DNA from: Alteromonas gilva
Lineage (GTDB): Bacteria; Pseudomonadota; Gammaproteobacteria; Enterobacterales; Alteromonadaceae
Direction: 5' to 3'
Assembly: GCF_028595265.1 (NCBI RefSeq)
Contig: NZ_JAQQXP010000001.1
Location: 1,798,001 to 1,862,000 of the forward strand
Length of the DNA stretch: 64,000 nt
Position numbers and translations under genes: made by a program. Within the stretch, counting starts at the first letter, position 1. Every line of letters begins with the position of its first letter. Shown piece by piece: positions 43,899 to 52,626 of this stretch. The notes under the pieces are model-generated. The model was not told the DNA's origin and searched no databases. It saw only the letters and a program-made list of their open reading frames with translations.

Positions 43899-44573
43899 GT
43901 GGATACCACTGCCGTCTTTCTCACCCTAAAACTTGCCGGGTTGTCGACGCTGTTGTTGATGCTGCTGGCGGTGCCGGTGAGCTGGGGGCTGAGCCGCTGG
44001 AACAGCCATTTTAAGTCTGTCGTGCAGGCCATCGTGGCGCTTCCTTTAGTCTTACCGCCTACTGTACTGGGATTTTACCTGCTGCTGGCCTTTGCACCCA
44101 ACAGTGTAATTGGGGGCTGGTGGCTTACTCTTACCGGCGAACGGTTGGCGTTTACCTTTGAAGCACTGGTTCTCGGCTCGGTTATTTACTCATTACCTTT
44201 TGCGGTGCAGCCGCTGTATGCAGGGTTTTCCCAGCTTCACCCGCATTATCTGCAAACCGCCAAAATGCTTCACTTGCCCTGGTTTACCCGGTTAAAGGTG
44301 GTAGTTCTGCCGGCCATTAAACCCAGTTTATTAATTGCAGCAGGCCTCAGTTTTGCCCACACCATTGGCGAGTTTGGCGTGGTGTTAATGATTGGTGGCA
44401 ATATTCCCGGTGAAACCCGGGTGGTGTCCATTGCCTTATTTGATCATGTCGAGTCGCTCAACTACGCCAGCGCCCATCAACTCGCCGCGCTATTGCTGAT
44501 CTTTTCGCTGTTGTTGCTCATTGCACTTTACTGGCTGCAGGGCAAACGGAGGCTTAAATGGAATGTCATGTAA
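43899..44573 (+). CDS. modB: Molybdate ABC transporter permease ModB
   Basis: This 224-residue permease has about five membrane helices and the ABC-permease loop FSFAHTIGEFGVVLMIGGNIPGET. Reading starts at a GTG at 43899, 2 nt after the modA stop; the longer open frame back to 43686 lies inside modA and is not coding. It ends within the first codons of modC. Confidence 0.9.
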   Translation: MDTTAVFLTLKLAGLSTLLLMLLAVPVSWGLSRWNSHFKSVVQAIVALPLVLPPTVLGFYLLLAFAPNSVIGGWWLTLTGERLAFTFEALVLGSVIYSLPFAVQPLYAGFSQLHPHYLQTAKMLHLPWFTRLKVVVLPAIKPSLLIAAGLSFAHTIGEFGVVLMIGGNIPGETRVVSIALFDHVESLNYASAHQLAALLLIFSLLLLIALYWLQGKRRLKWNVM

Positions 44574-45601
44574 GCCAGCAAGCAGGGGCTTTTACGCTGC
44601 AGGCGAGCCTGTTATTACCCGCCGAATGCCACTGGCTGGGCCTGTTTGGGCCCTCAGGAGCGGGAAAATCCACCTTATTGCGGGCGTTAGCCGGTCTGGA
44701 GCGAACGGCTGAGGTCAATGGGCAATGGGGTGAGGTCGTACTACCTGATGCCCGGCAATCGGTATTGGTGAGTGCGCAAACGCCGTTGTTTCCGGCGATT
44801 TCTGTTGCCCAAAATTTGCATTTGGTGGCCAGTCACAACCAGCAATCTGCGGCGCAGACCGACTGGGCGATTGATAATTGTGAATGCCGCCAGCTACTCA
44901 GTAAAATGCCCGGGGCGTTATCCGGCGGCGAATTACAACGGGTAAAGCTGGCCAGGGCGTTATTGGCTAACCCTACATTACTGCTTCTCGATGAGAGTTT
45001 CAGTGCCATGGACAGCGCGTTAAAGCAGCGTATTCAGTGGCGGTTGCGCTATGAGTGGTCGGGCTCTGCGCGGGTTATTATGGTGAGTCACGATATTAAC
45101 GACATGATCCGCTGTTGCCAGCAAGTGGCATTAATTAGCGCTGGCAGCGTGGTTAGCCAGGGGGATATCGCCACCATACTGGGCGGCCAACATGCGTTGG
45201 CACAACCAGATAAACCCGGTGAGCAGACGCTGCCCCTCGCCAGTGTGCTCAAAGGCCCCTTTTATGCGCAGGGAGATGCGGGGATTCAGTTTAAAGTGGG
45301 GCAAACGATTGTTAACAGCAGCGATGCCGCCGTGCGCGATAATACCAATCAAATCGCCATGCTGGTGCCAGCCTCCCAGGTGGTGCTGAGTCAGGGCGAC
45401 GAGACATCGCTGAGTCTGCCGAATTGTCTGACCGGCAGGGTAACCGCGATTGAGTCAATCAATGACCTGCAGCATAAAGTGTCGTTACTCTGCGCTGACC
45501 AACAGCTCATTGCGGCAGTGGATACGGTCATCTTAGCGCAAATGGGACTGCACAGCGGTGACACAGTCCACGCCCACTTTGCCAGCCGCTTTTCGTTATA
45601 G
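44558..45601 (+). CDS. modC: Molybdate ABC transporter ATPase ModC
   Basis: This 347-residue ATPase has Walker A GPSGAGKST, signature LSGGELQRVKLARAL and Walker B LLLLDESF, where Ser replaces the usual Pro. The switch His lies in VMVSHD-like IMVSHD. A C-terminal mop/TOBE domain (GRVTAIESINDLQHKVSLL) binds molybdate. It overlaps modB by 16 nt. It ends the moa-mod operon and is convergent with hemN. Confidence 0.9.
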   Translation: MECHVSQQAGAFTLQASLLLPAECHWLGLFGPSGAGKSTLLRALAGLERTAEVNGQWGEVVLPDARQSVLVSAQTPLFPAISVAQNLHLVASHNQQSAAQTDWAIDNCECRQLLSKMPGALSGGELQRVKLARALLANPTLLLLDESFSAMDSALKQRIQWRLRYEWSGSARVIMVSHDINDMIRCCQQVALISAGSVVSQGDIATILGGQHALAQPDKPGEQTLPLASVLKGPFYAQGDAGIQFKVGQTIVNSSDAAVRDNTNQIAMLVPASQVVLSQGDETSLSLPNCLTGRVTAIESINDLQHKVSLLCADQQLIAAVDTVILAQMGLHSGDTVHAHFASRFSL

Positions 45602-45629
45602 CGGGCGTTACTGCAGCTAATGCGGGGCG

Positions 45630-47000
45630 CTATATGACCCTTGAATAGCGTTGTCGATGCACTTGTTTGCCAAGATAAGCATCAAAGGCCATACAGATAG
45701 TGCGAATAAGTAACCTGGCTCTGGGAACAACTTTTATATGTTGCCTGGTGACCGATACCAACGCATCGTCGATGAAGGGCCCAAGGCTGTCTATGGCCTC
45801 GGCAAAGTATTCGTTAAAGTTAATATCCCATAAAGATTCGATATCGCAAATTGCCAGATTCAGGTTACACATTAACTGCATGATCACGTCGCGGCGTAGC
45901 ATATCATCACGGCTGAGCATAACACCTTTACAGGTCAGGCTGGTTTGCGCATCAATGGCGGCATAATACTCGTTGAGCGTTTTAGGGTTCTGACCGTACA
46001 TATTATGCACGGCCGATATGGACGACACGCCTATACCAAGTAAATCCAAGTCACCGCGTGTGGTATAACCCTGAAAGTTACGATGTAATACGCCGTCGCG
46101 CTGAGCCACAGCCAGTTCATCATTGGCTTTCGCGAAATGGTCCATACCAATTAACTGATAACCCACTTGCTGCAGACTTTGCATCGCGTTTTTCATCAGC
46201 GTCAGCTTGGTTTGCGGAGAGGGCAGCCATGCATCTTTTATTTTGCGCTGGGCGGCAAAACGCGCTGGCAGGTGCGCATAACTGAATAACGACACGCGCT
46301 CTGGATCCATGGCTTTTACCGCAGCCAGGGTAGTATTAAAAGTCTCGGCAGTTTGATGTGGCAAGCCGTAAATCAGATCGAGGTTAACCGATTCAAAGCC
46401 AACGCAGCGGGCGTAAGTGATTAAATCGGCAATGTGCTGGGTGCTTTGTAAACGGTTAATGGCTTGTTGCACCTTGTAGTCAATATCCTGAACGCCAATA
46501 CTCAGACGGCGGTAGCCGATGTCTGCCAGGGCTGACAGGTAGGTGTTGTCGACCCGCCGCGGATCGATCTCGATGCTGCACTGGGCCTCATCAGCAAACT
46601 GAAATGCCGTGCGCAACAGGGTCATAAGCCGTTGGTGCTGGGCGGCGCTCAAAAAGCTCGGTGAACCGCCACCCAGATGTAACTGTTGAACGCGACAATG
46701 GCTGAATGCGGCGGCGCGCAGGGTTATTTCTTTCGCCAGATAGTCCAGGTAGCGATCCGCTTTTTCCTCATGACGGGTAACAATTTTATTGCAGCCACAG
46801 TAGTAGCACAAACTGTGGCAAAAGGGGATGTGCACATACAGCGACAACTCATCATTGGGGCTATTTCGGGCAGCAGTGATGAGGTGGGTGTCATTGACAC
46901 TGTCATTAAATTCAAGCGCGGTTGGGTACGAGGTATAACGTGGCCCGTTAAGATTGTATTTACTGATAAGTGCTGGATCAAAAAAGTCGGTGGTTTGCAT
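45630..47000 (-). CDS. hemN: Oxygen-independent coproporphyrinogen III dehydrogenase HemN
   Basis: This 456-residue radical-SAM enzyme has the CxxxCxxC cluster motif C61-H-S-L-C65-Y-Y-C68 followed by G-C70, as in E. coli HemN. LHLGGGSPSFLS and the EIDPRRVD block are also present. It oxidatively decarboxylates coproporphyrinogen III to protoporphyrinogen IX without oxygen, supporting haem synthesis under anoxia. An FNR-type site lies about 100 nt upstream, consistent with anaerobic induction. Confidence 0.93.
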   Translation of the reverse strand: MQTTDFFDPALISKYNLNGPRYTSYPTALEFNDSVNDTHLITAARNSPNDELSLYVHIPFCHSLCYYCGCNKIVTRHEEKADRYLDYLAKEITLRAAAFSHCRVQQLHLGGGSPSFLSAAQHQRLMTLLRTAFQFADEAQCSIEIDPRRVDNTYLSALADIGYRRLSIGVQDIDYKVQQAINRLQSTQHIADLITYARCVGFESVNLDLIYGLPHQTAETFNTTLAAVKAMDPERVSLFSYAHLPARFAAQRKIKDAWLPSPQTKLTLMKNAMQSLQQVGYQLIGMDHFAKANDELAVAQRDGVLHRNFQGYTTRGDLDLLGIGVSSISAVHNMYGQNPKTLNEYYAAIDAQTSLTCKGVMLSRDDMLRRDVIMQLMCNLNLAICDIESLWDINFNEYFAEAIDSLGPFIDDALVSVTRQHIKVVPRARLLIRTICMAFDAYLGKQVHRQRYSRVI

Positions 47001-47093
47001 GGCCTGGTATCGCTGTTGTTAATAACTAAAAGCCAACGGGAGTAGTGGGCTTTTCAATGACAAACAGCATACAGAAACAGTAAAAAAGTAACT

Positions 47094-47107
47094 TTGATCT
47101 CGTTCAA
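47094..47107 (-). promoter_or_regulatory. FNR-type site upstream of hemN
   Basis: TTGATCTCGTTCAA differs from TTGAT-N4-ATCAA at one base. If it sits at -41.5 on the minus strand the start would be near 47059. TATGCT (plus coordinates 47066-47071) then occupies the -10 place, matching TATAAT at four of six bases. Regulation of hemN by FNR or Anr is known in several gammaproteobacteria. Confidence 0.6.
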
Positions 47108-47109
47108 TA

Positions 47110-47132
47110 AAAAGGCGGCCAGGCCGCCTTTT
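47110..47132 (-). terminator. Intrinsic terminator after the TonB receptor gene
   Basis: AAAAGGCGGCC/GGCCGCCTTTT, an 11-bp stem with a minimal loop and terminal T run on both strands, 36 nt after the receptor stop. It lies immediately upstream of the hemN FNR site and insulates that promoter. Confidence 0.85.
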
Positions 47133-47167
47133 AAGTGAAGAGGTTGAACGTCTATTCAGGTGAACAG

Positions 47168-49753
47168 TCAGAATTGTTTTCTGAGTGTTATGCCAAAAGT
47201 GCGGGGCATGCCGGGGTAGGCCATAATTTTGCCGGTTTGTACCGGTACATCAAAGCCATTCTTAGCCACATAGCGGGTGTCGAAAACGTTTTTGCTCCAT
47301 ACAATCACCTGACTGTCCCACTGTGGCAGTTCCCACAGCCAGCTGGCATTGACCAGTTCAAAACTGCCGACATGTTTATACGGATCGTTGGTGTCATCCA
47401 TAAACAAATCACCGGTATACATGTAGTCTACACGCACAGTGGTAGGTAAAGAGCCTATGTCGAGGTAATGCTCAAGGCCCAGCGTGTACCGGCTTTCGGG
47501 TTCAAAGCCAATGCGATCTCCGGCGCGGGAGCAAAACGGGTCGTCGGGATGTTGCCGGCCGGGATCGTCAACCCCGGTGTGCCAGGTATAAGCTACCCAG
47601 CAGCTACCATTGTCGAAGTCGTCAAACCTGGCCAGTAAGCGCGCGTAATTAAAGGTTATTTGTGTAGAGGCCAGCGGAAACCAGGTGACATCAAGCTCCA
47701 GACCTTTGGTGCCGATACTGCCGGCATTTTGCAGGTTAAATCCCGTGCCGGTAAAGGTCGACGCCTGAAAATCGTCGATATCCGTATGGTGTATAGCAAG
47801 GTTCACCCGCAGATTGTGTTGCGGAACTTCCTGTTTGATACCCACTTCCCAGGCCGTTGAGGTTTCAGCCCTAAATACCGGGTCGAAGGCGCTACTGATA
47901 CGGTCGGTATTGATACCACCTGATTTATAGCCGTTTGCCCAGGAGGCGTATATCAGCTGATTGTCATTGGGTTGGTAGCTGAGCTTAACGGTTCCACTGA
48001 GGTTGTTTTCTGACAGCGACTCGTTAAGCGGCGGGCGCGGCAGGACCGATGCGGTGTTTAAAAAGTAAAATCCCCAGCCAGGCTGTTGAAACGGGGCAAT
48101 TGCAGCCAGTGAGGCACTGTCGGGCATCTGTCCACTGCTCAATGCTGCGCCAATACTGGCCAGAGCTGCTCCTGCTGCCAGAGGATCCGGAGGCGGCGGT
48201 AAGCCATTAAAGCCGGGGCCGGTTTCCTGAAAATTTCCTGTGAGTTCTTTATCTTCGGTGGTCCAGCGTAAGCCGGTGGTGAGCGTGAAGTGGGGCGCAA
48301 ACTGCCAGTCGGTTTGCGCAAAGAGCGCGTAGCTGTCCTGTGTTTGATCTGCACTATGAGGAAACTGTGTTGCGCCGGGGGTCGCCGCTGCGGTAGGCGC
48401 TATTAAACCGCCTGACAGCGCACTTAACGTATCCAGGCCCTGGGTCAGTGGCGCAAGTTGTGCCGTGCTGGCGGCAAAAAATACCGGGAAGTCCTCGCCG
48501 ATATGATTGGTAAAATCCAAATCCAGCCCCTGGTGAAAATAGAACGCTCCCACTATGGCGGTCAGATCGTCAGTATTATAATGTAAACGAAGTTCCTGGG
48601 TGAATGCCTGTTGTGAGGCATCGTTGGTGGTTGACAGCAACTCAACGTCGGCAAAGTCGGTATCAGATTGGTCTGAACTGTCGAAATAGCGCAGCGCAGT
48701 GAGCGAAACCAGCGACAGCGTGTTGCTGAGTGCCCAGTCAATTTCAGCCGATAACCCCCTGTCCTGCATTTTTGAGCGCGGCGGGGTGCTCAGTGCAGTG
48801 GTGAAATCATAAAACTGCTGTTGGGTAAAAACGGTACCGTTTAGCAAAGGTGAGGTGAGTATTGCATCAGTGCCGAACTTGCCGGCTATCTCATTGGCTT
48901 CGAGGTTGTCCTGCCAGGTGAGCGCAGCGCAGCAGCGCTCGTCCAGCTCAGCATAATCGGCAATCACCCTGACCGATAGCTTTTCTGCCGGCTGATACAA
49001 TGCCTGTAATCTGACTCCCGAGCGGTCGCGGTTGTTGAGTGGTTTGCCAGGGTGGCTCAAATCATCCACCCAACCGTCGCGTTGCGAGCTGAACCCACTG
49101 ATCCGAAAGGCCAGAATGTCATCGATGACAGTGATCGATTTGGCGCCGCTAAGGTTCAGCGTATTAAAGTTACCCCCGGTGAGCTGTAAAAAGCCGCTGC
49201 CGTCAAAATCTGGTTTTATTGTGTTGATTACAACCGCGCCGGAAGGCGTGTTCTTACCAAATAAACTGCCCTGGGGACCTCGTAATATCTGCACTGATTC
49301 AAGATCGACCAGATCATTGATAACTGAATTTTGGCGGGCACGATAAACGCCGTCTACGTATAAACCTACTGATGACTCAAAACCAAAGTTTTGCGAGGAT
49401 GTGCCTACACCGCGTATCGCAAAAGCACTATTGGTTGCCGTTTGGCTTTGAAAGGCTGAGAGTGTCGGGACGCTTCGTTCGACGTCAAATAAATCAAAAC
49501 TGGCTTTTTCTGCAAGCATTTGGCCCGTCAGCGCTGTAACGGCTACCGGCACTTCCTGCAGGTTTTCAGTACGCTTTTGCGCGGTAACTTCGATAACTTC
49601 GAGTTTATTGCCGGCAGCGGTTTGATTAAGTGTAGCGGTTTCATTGGATACAGCGGTTTGACTGAGTGCAGAGGTGCTGCTCAGTGATAAAGCGAAAAGT
49701 AAAAACGATTTTTTTAGCCAGTAAAACTTACTCAGGGCGCAGTCTGTGTGCAT
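47168..49753 (-). CDS. TonB-dependent outer-membrane receptor
   Basis: This receptor of about 861 residues has a signal peptide, a plug domain (IEVTAQKRTENLQEVPVAVT, SFAIRGVGT-like FAIRGVGTSS, ILRGPQGSLFGKNT) and a 22-strand barrel ending in Phe. The plug resembles the IroN/FyuA-like or sphingomonad and Alteromonas receptors used for siderophores, carbohydrates or aromatics. No Fur-like site is evident upstream and no uptake or catabolic genes are adjacent, so the ligand is unknown. The ATG at 49753 gives the more normal signal peptide than the one at 49786. Confidence 0.87.
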   Translation of the reverse strand: MHTDCALSKFYWLKKSFLLFALSLSSTSALSQTAVSNETATLNQTAAGNKLEVIEVTAQKRTENLQEVPVAVTALTGQMLAEKASFDLFDVERSVPTLSAFQSQTATNSAFAIRGVGTSSQNFGFESSVGLYVDGVYRARQNSVINDLVDLESVQILRGPQGSLFGKNTPSGAVVINTIKPDFDGSGFLQLTGGNFNTLNLSGAKSITVIDDILAFRISGFSSQRDGWVDDLSHPGKPLNNRDRSGVRLQALYQPAEKLSVRVIADYAELDERCCAALTWQDNLEANEIAGKFGTDAILTSPLLNGTVFTQQQFYDFTTALSTPPRSKMQDRGLSAEIDWALSNTLSLVSLTALRYFDSSDQSDTDFADVELLSTTNDASQQAFTQELRLHYNTDDLTAIVGAFYFHQGLDLDFTNHIGEDFPVFFAASTAQLAPLTQGLDTLSALSGGLIAPTAAATPGATQFPHSADQTQDSYALFAQTDWQFAPHFTLTTGLRWTTEDKELTGNFQETGPGFNGLPPPPDPLAAGAALASIGAALSSGQMPDSASLAAIAPFQQPGWGFYFLNTASVLPRPPLNESLSENNLSGTVKLSYQPNDNQLIYASWANGYKSGGINTDRISSAFDPVFRAETSTAWEVGIKQEVPQHNLRVNLAIHHTDIDDFQASTFTGTGFNLQNAGSIGTKGLELDVTWFPLASTQITFNYARLLARFDDFDNGSCWVAYTWHTGVDDPGRQHPDDPFCSRAGDRIGFEPESRYTLGLEHYLDIGSLPTTVRVDYMYTGDLFMDDTNDPYKHVGSFELVNASWLWELPQWDSQVIVWSKNVFDTRYVAKNGFDVPVQTGKIMAYPGMPRTFGITLRKQF

Positions 49754-49904
49754 GTACAATCCGGATATGCGTCGCAAAAAAGGCATAGTGTAGTGCCAAT
49801 TGCCGCTAAACGATAGACAGACCGGTTAATTAATAGAGTAAAAATCAATTAGCTTTTCATCATAATGTGAAACACGTTTGCAACACTTTGTGTTTCACCA
49901 CCTG

Positions 49905-50165
49905 TTAACGTGCGTTTTCAGATAACCACATCGTTTGCGACTGGCGAGCCGGTGCTTTCAGGTTTTTTGTGGGTTGGCTGCTGTGAGTAACATGCTTACC
50001 GAGTAACTGTTCAATGGGCAAACGGCTATTGTCGGTGCGTAGTTTTTTAATCAGCTTGATGGTAGTGTGCGTTCTTGCTTGTCCATCGGTTTGGTTTTTT
50101 GCCAGTGCCGGACCAGCAGCAACAGATAATATCAGCAGGGCGGTTGAAACTAATTTAGTTGTCAT
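49905..50165 (-). CDS. Small exported protein of unknown function
   Basis: This 86-residue product has a clear signal peptide (LVSTALLILSVAAGPALA, cleavage after ALA) and a basic mature part of about 63 residues without Cys. I do not recognise the family. It shares the 24-nt promoter element (here at 50245-50268) with the three DUF3718-like genes upstream, so it probably belongs to their regulon although its sequence is unrelated. Confidence 0.6.
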   Translation of the reverse strand: MTTKLVSTALLILSVAAGPALAKNQTDGQARTHTTIKLIKKLRTDNSRLPIEQLLGKHVTHSSQPTKNLKAPARQSQTMWLSENAR

Positions 50166-50244
50166 CGTTAACTCGCATTATTGGTTTGGGGTCCAGTGAG
50201 TCTTATTTAACCTCAGACTGCTGGTGCAGACCATGGCCGCTGTC

Positions 50245-50268
50245 ATACATAGGTATGTTAATTAATAA
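50245..50268 (-). promoter_or_regulatory. Shared 24-nt promoter element, copy 1
   Basis: Read on the minus strand the pattern is TTAT-N8-ATAC-N4-GTAT, the same half-site spacing as three further copies. The core on the plus strand, CATAC-ATAG-GTATG, is a perfect dyad. It lies 79 nt upstream of the small exported protein gene. Confidence 0.55.
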
Positions 50269-50320
50269 CAATCGGTGTGTTAGTATGAATATTAAATGGA
50301 TTGCCTAAGCTGTCTGAGCT

Positions 50321-50343
50321 AAAAAGGCGCTTTTCAGCGCCTT
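50321..50343 (-). terminator. Terminator after the first DUF3718-like gene
   Basis: AAGGCGC/GCGCCTT 7-bp stem with a 6-nt loop. The minus strand continues with a T run (TTTTT). It lies 44 nt after the stop codon. Confidence 0.7.
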
Positions 50344-50386
50344 CTCCGGATATCCCTCACTACTGACAGGGAGCATCAGTTTGTAC

Positions 50387-50782
50387 TTATAAGCGGGCCA
50401 GCAATGCTTTTGACACCTGGTGGTCCTGCAAGCTGTTTTCGGCAATCCAGCTTTGTAACGTTTTACCGTCTGTTTCAGGTGCGCCCAAGTCACTGCTTGG
50501 CATCTGTTTTACTAACAATGTGCCTACTTCAATGGCGTTATTGGTAATTGCTGTCTTAATCAGGCTCTGGCCACTGCAGGTGATGCCTGAGTAATAGTCT
50601 CGCAATTTTAACGAATAGTCAGCTTGAATATCACGCATTTTTTTGCGCAGTTCGCCTTTATCGTCAGCAGCAACGATAGTACAAATATTGGCAAGAGACT
50701 CTTCAACACCGGCTATAGCAGTGGTGTTGATGCCCAAAGTAACAGTTAGCAGCAGAGCAGCGGTCTTAGTAAATTTTAACAT
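50387..50782 (-). CDS. Exported DUF3718-like protein, paralogue 1
   Basis: This 131-residue protein has a signal peptide (LKFTKTAALLLTVTLGINTTAIA) and a helical mature domain with two Cys residues: NICTIVAADDKGELRKKM and DYYSGITCSGQSLI. It resembles the DUF3718 family of Alteromonadales and Shewanella. Function is unknown; the Cys pair may form a periplasmic disulfide. It is the most diverged of three tandem copies. The ATG at 50782 has GGAA upstream; an extension to 50851 is not favoured. Confidence 0.75.
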   Translation of the reverse strand: MLKFTKTAALLLTVTLGINTTAIAGVEESLANICTIVAADDKGELRKKMRDIQADYSLKLRDYYSGITCSGQSLIKTAITNNAIEVGTLLVKQMPSSDLGAPETDGKTLQSWIAENSLQDHQVSKALLARL

Positions 50783-50882
50783 GGCTTGAATTCCAAAAAA
50801 GAGTAATGAGCTAAAGTGTGTTTCGATTGCTCGATGGCGCGCATTAAACACTGTATTGTTGAATAACTGAACAACTAAGGTG

Positions 50883-50906
50883 ATACGTAGGTATGGTTAT
50901 TTATAC
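50883..50906 (-). promoter_or_regulatory. Shared 24-nt promoter element, copy 2
   Basis: Minus-strand pattern GTAT-N8-ATAC-N4-GTAT, 100 nt upstream of DUF3718-like paralogue 1. All three half-sites match perfectly. Confidence 0.65.
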
Positions 50907-51174
50907 TATTTTTAAGTTGTTGATTTTAATTATAAAAAATGTTGACTTCAACTTTTGAGCGACACGCTAAAGACTGTGGTTTACGCGTGACAATTTAGTC
51001 GGGTGGTGATACTACAAGGGCTAAATCATATTCATGACAATGTTGATGATAGAGTGGGTGAGCAGTCAGCATAGCGGCAGATGCAACAGTCATACTACGG
51101 TGATTGGTAGCAGGCTGGTAATTGATATAAAGTAGACTTGCGGTGTGACAGGGGCTGTTAAAAATAGCCAAAAG

Positions 51175-51199
51175 GAAAAAAGACGCCTTGCGGCGTCTT
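51175..51199 (-). terminator. Terminator after the second DUF3718-like gene
   Basis: AAGACGCC/GGCGTCTT 8-bp stem with a 4-nt loop, then a T run on the minus strand. It is nearly identical to the terminator at 52024-52047. Confidence 0.85.
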
Positions 51200-51277
51200 C
51201 TTAACGCAGGGAACTGCTAAGTCCCTGCAACCATGTTGAATGAGTACATGGCGAACATGAATCCGGGTCGAGTCCGA

Positions 51278-51673
51278 TTATAAGCGGCTCTGTAATTCTT
51301 GTGCTACAGCGTGGTCCTGGTGACCGTTTTCGTTGATCCAGGCTTGCAGCGTTTTGCCGTCAGTTTCTGGCGCGCTTAAGTCGCTGCTAGGCATTTTCTT
51401 AACCAGCAGGGTGCCTACTTCTACCGCGTTGTTAGTAATCGCAGTTTTAATCAGGCTCTGGCCGTTACAAGAAATACCCGCGTAGTAGTCACGCAGCTTT
51501 AAACGGTAATCTGACTCTACAGAACGCATTTTTTTGCGCAGCTCACCTTTGTCATCGGCAGCAACGATAGTACAGATGTTAGCCAGTGAGTCTTCAACGC
51601 CAGCCGTCGCTGTCGCGTTAATTCCGAAAGAAGCAGTTAATACAAGGGCAGCAGTTTTAGCAAATTTCAACAT
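51278..51673 (-). CDS. Exported DUF3718-like protein, paralogue 2
   Basis: This 131-residue protein has a signal peptide (ending near ATATA) and is highly similar to paralogue 3 across the mature region, including NICTIVAADDKGELRKKMRS and YYAGISCNGQSLIKTAI. The two differ at only about 13 positions over the last 105 residues. The flanking promoter element, terminator and 3' leader are also conserved, so the whole transcription unit was duplicated. Confidence 0.77.
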   Translation of the reverse strand: MLKFAKTAALVLTASFGINATATAGVEDSLANICTIVAADDKGELRKKMRSVESDYRLKLRDYYAGISCNGQSLIKTAITNNAVEVGTLLVKKMPSSDLSAPETDGKTLQAWINENGHQDHAVAQELQSRL

Positions 51674-51772
51674 GGTTATTTCCTATTTGTTTCAGCAGTT
51701 AATGGTTTTGTTTGTTTCGTTTTGTTGGATGTATTACACACCGGGCTGCTGAATGATTAAACAGCAGGGCTG

Positions 51773-51796
51773 ATACATGGGTATTTGGTTATATAC
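51773..51796 (-). promoter_or_regulatory. Shared 24-nt promoter element, copy 3
   Basis: Minus-strand pattern GTAT-N8-ATAC-N4-GTAT, 99 nt upstream of DUF3718-like paralogue 2. All three half-sites are perfect. Confidence 0.65.
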
Positions 51797-52023
51797 CTTT
51801 TTTTCTGGTCGTATTTAGTCTGCAAAGTATTGATACCATAGAAGTTAGTAAAATAAAGACCAAATGCTCCAGGCTATCTGGTTGCTGGGTCGACGAGGTA
51901 TAAAGCATCGTTATTCAGGCTTGTTAAGCGCGCTCTAATCGCAGAGCAGCGTAACCGTTGCGCGGGAGTTAAGGGTTGGTTTAATGCGCCGTGATCACAG
52001 TTCGTCACAGCATATCAATAAGG

Positions 52024-52047
52024 AAAAAAGGCGCCTTGCGGCGCCTT
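52024..52047 (-). terminator. Terminator after the third DUF3718-like gene
   Basis: AAGGCGCC/GGCGCCTT 8-bp stem, TTGC loop, then a T run on the minus strand. Confidence 0.85.
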
Positions 52048-52125
52048 CTTAACGCAGGGGACTGCTATCTCCCTGCAACCATGTTGAACTTGTACATGGC
52101 AATCATGAAATTGTGTCGTAAAGGC

Positions 52126-52521
52126 CTATAGGCGGCCCTGTAATTCCTTAGCGACGGCGTGATCCTGGTGGCCGTTTTCGTTTATCCAGGCCTGCAGTGT
52201 TTTACCATCTTTTTCCGGCTCGCTTAAATCACGGCTCGGCATTTTCTTTACCAGCAGCGTGCCAACTTCCACGGCATTATTCTCAATAGCGGTTCTGATA
52301 AGGCTCTGGCCATTGCAAGAAATACCCGTGTAATAGTCACGCAACTTTAAGCGGTAATCCGACTCCACAGAACGCATTTTTTTGCGTAATTCGCCCTTGT
52401 CATCAGCACTCACAATGGTGCAGATATTAGCCAGGGCTTCTTCAACATTGGCATACGCGGTGCCGCTTACAGCAGTCAGAGCGGTAATAGCAAACAAAGA
52501 GGTTTTAACGATTTTCAACAT
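52126..52521 (-). CDS. Exported DUF3718-like protein, paralogue 3
   Basis: This 131-residue protein has a signal peptide (KTSLFAITALTAVSGTAYA) and the same two-Cys helical domain as its neighbours: NICTIVSADDKGELRKKM and YYTGISCNGQSLIRTAI. The ATG at 52521 is preceded by a perfect AAGGAG. It has its own promoter element and terminator, so the three copies are independent transcription units rather than an operon. Confidence 0.77.
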   Translation of the reverse strand: MLKIVKTSLFAITALTAVSGTAYANVEEALANICTIVSADDKGELRKKMRSVESDYRLKLRDYYTGISCNGQSLIRTAIENNAVEVGTLLVKKMPSRDLSEPEKDGKTLQAWINENGHQDHAVAKELQGRL

Positions 52522-52626
52522 GGTTAGCTCCTTCAAATATTTGGCAGTACGTTTAGGACAATCGTTTCGTTTGTTTTGACCAAGTGATTAAAGCTCGTGA
52601 GCCAAAATAATTAAATTACCAAGCTG

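Larger units (their letters stand above)
50783..51277. other. 495-nt intergenic region between DUF3718-like paralogues 1 and 2
   Basis: It contains the upstream element of paralogue 1 (50883-50906), a terminator for paralogue 2 (51175-51199) and a 7-bp hairpin (GCAGGGA/TCCCTGC, 51206-51228) between that terminator and the paralogue 2 stop. The rest, about 50910-51170, shows no credible reading frame. Confidence 0.5.
51674..52125. other. 452-nt intergenic region between DUF3718-like paralogues 2 and 3
   Basis: It contains the promoter element of paralogue 2 (51773-51796), the terminator of paralogue 3 (52024-52047) and a 7-bp hairpin at 52054-52076 matching that at 51206-51228, with one G-U substitution that keeps the pairing. 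I see no credible gene in 51800-52020. Confidence 0.5.
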
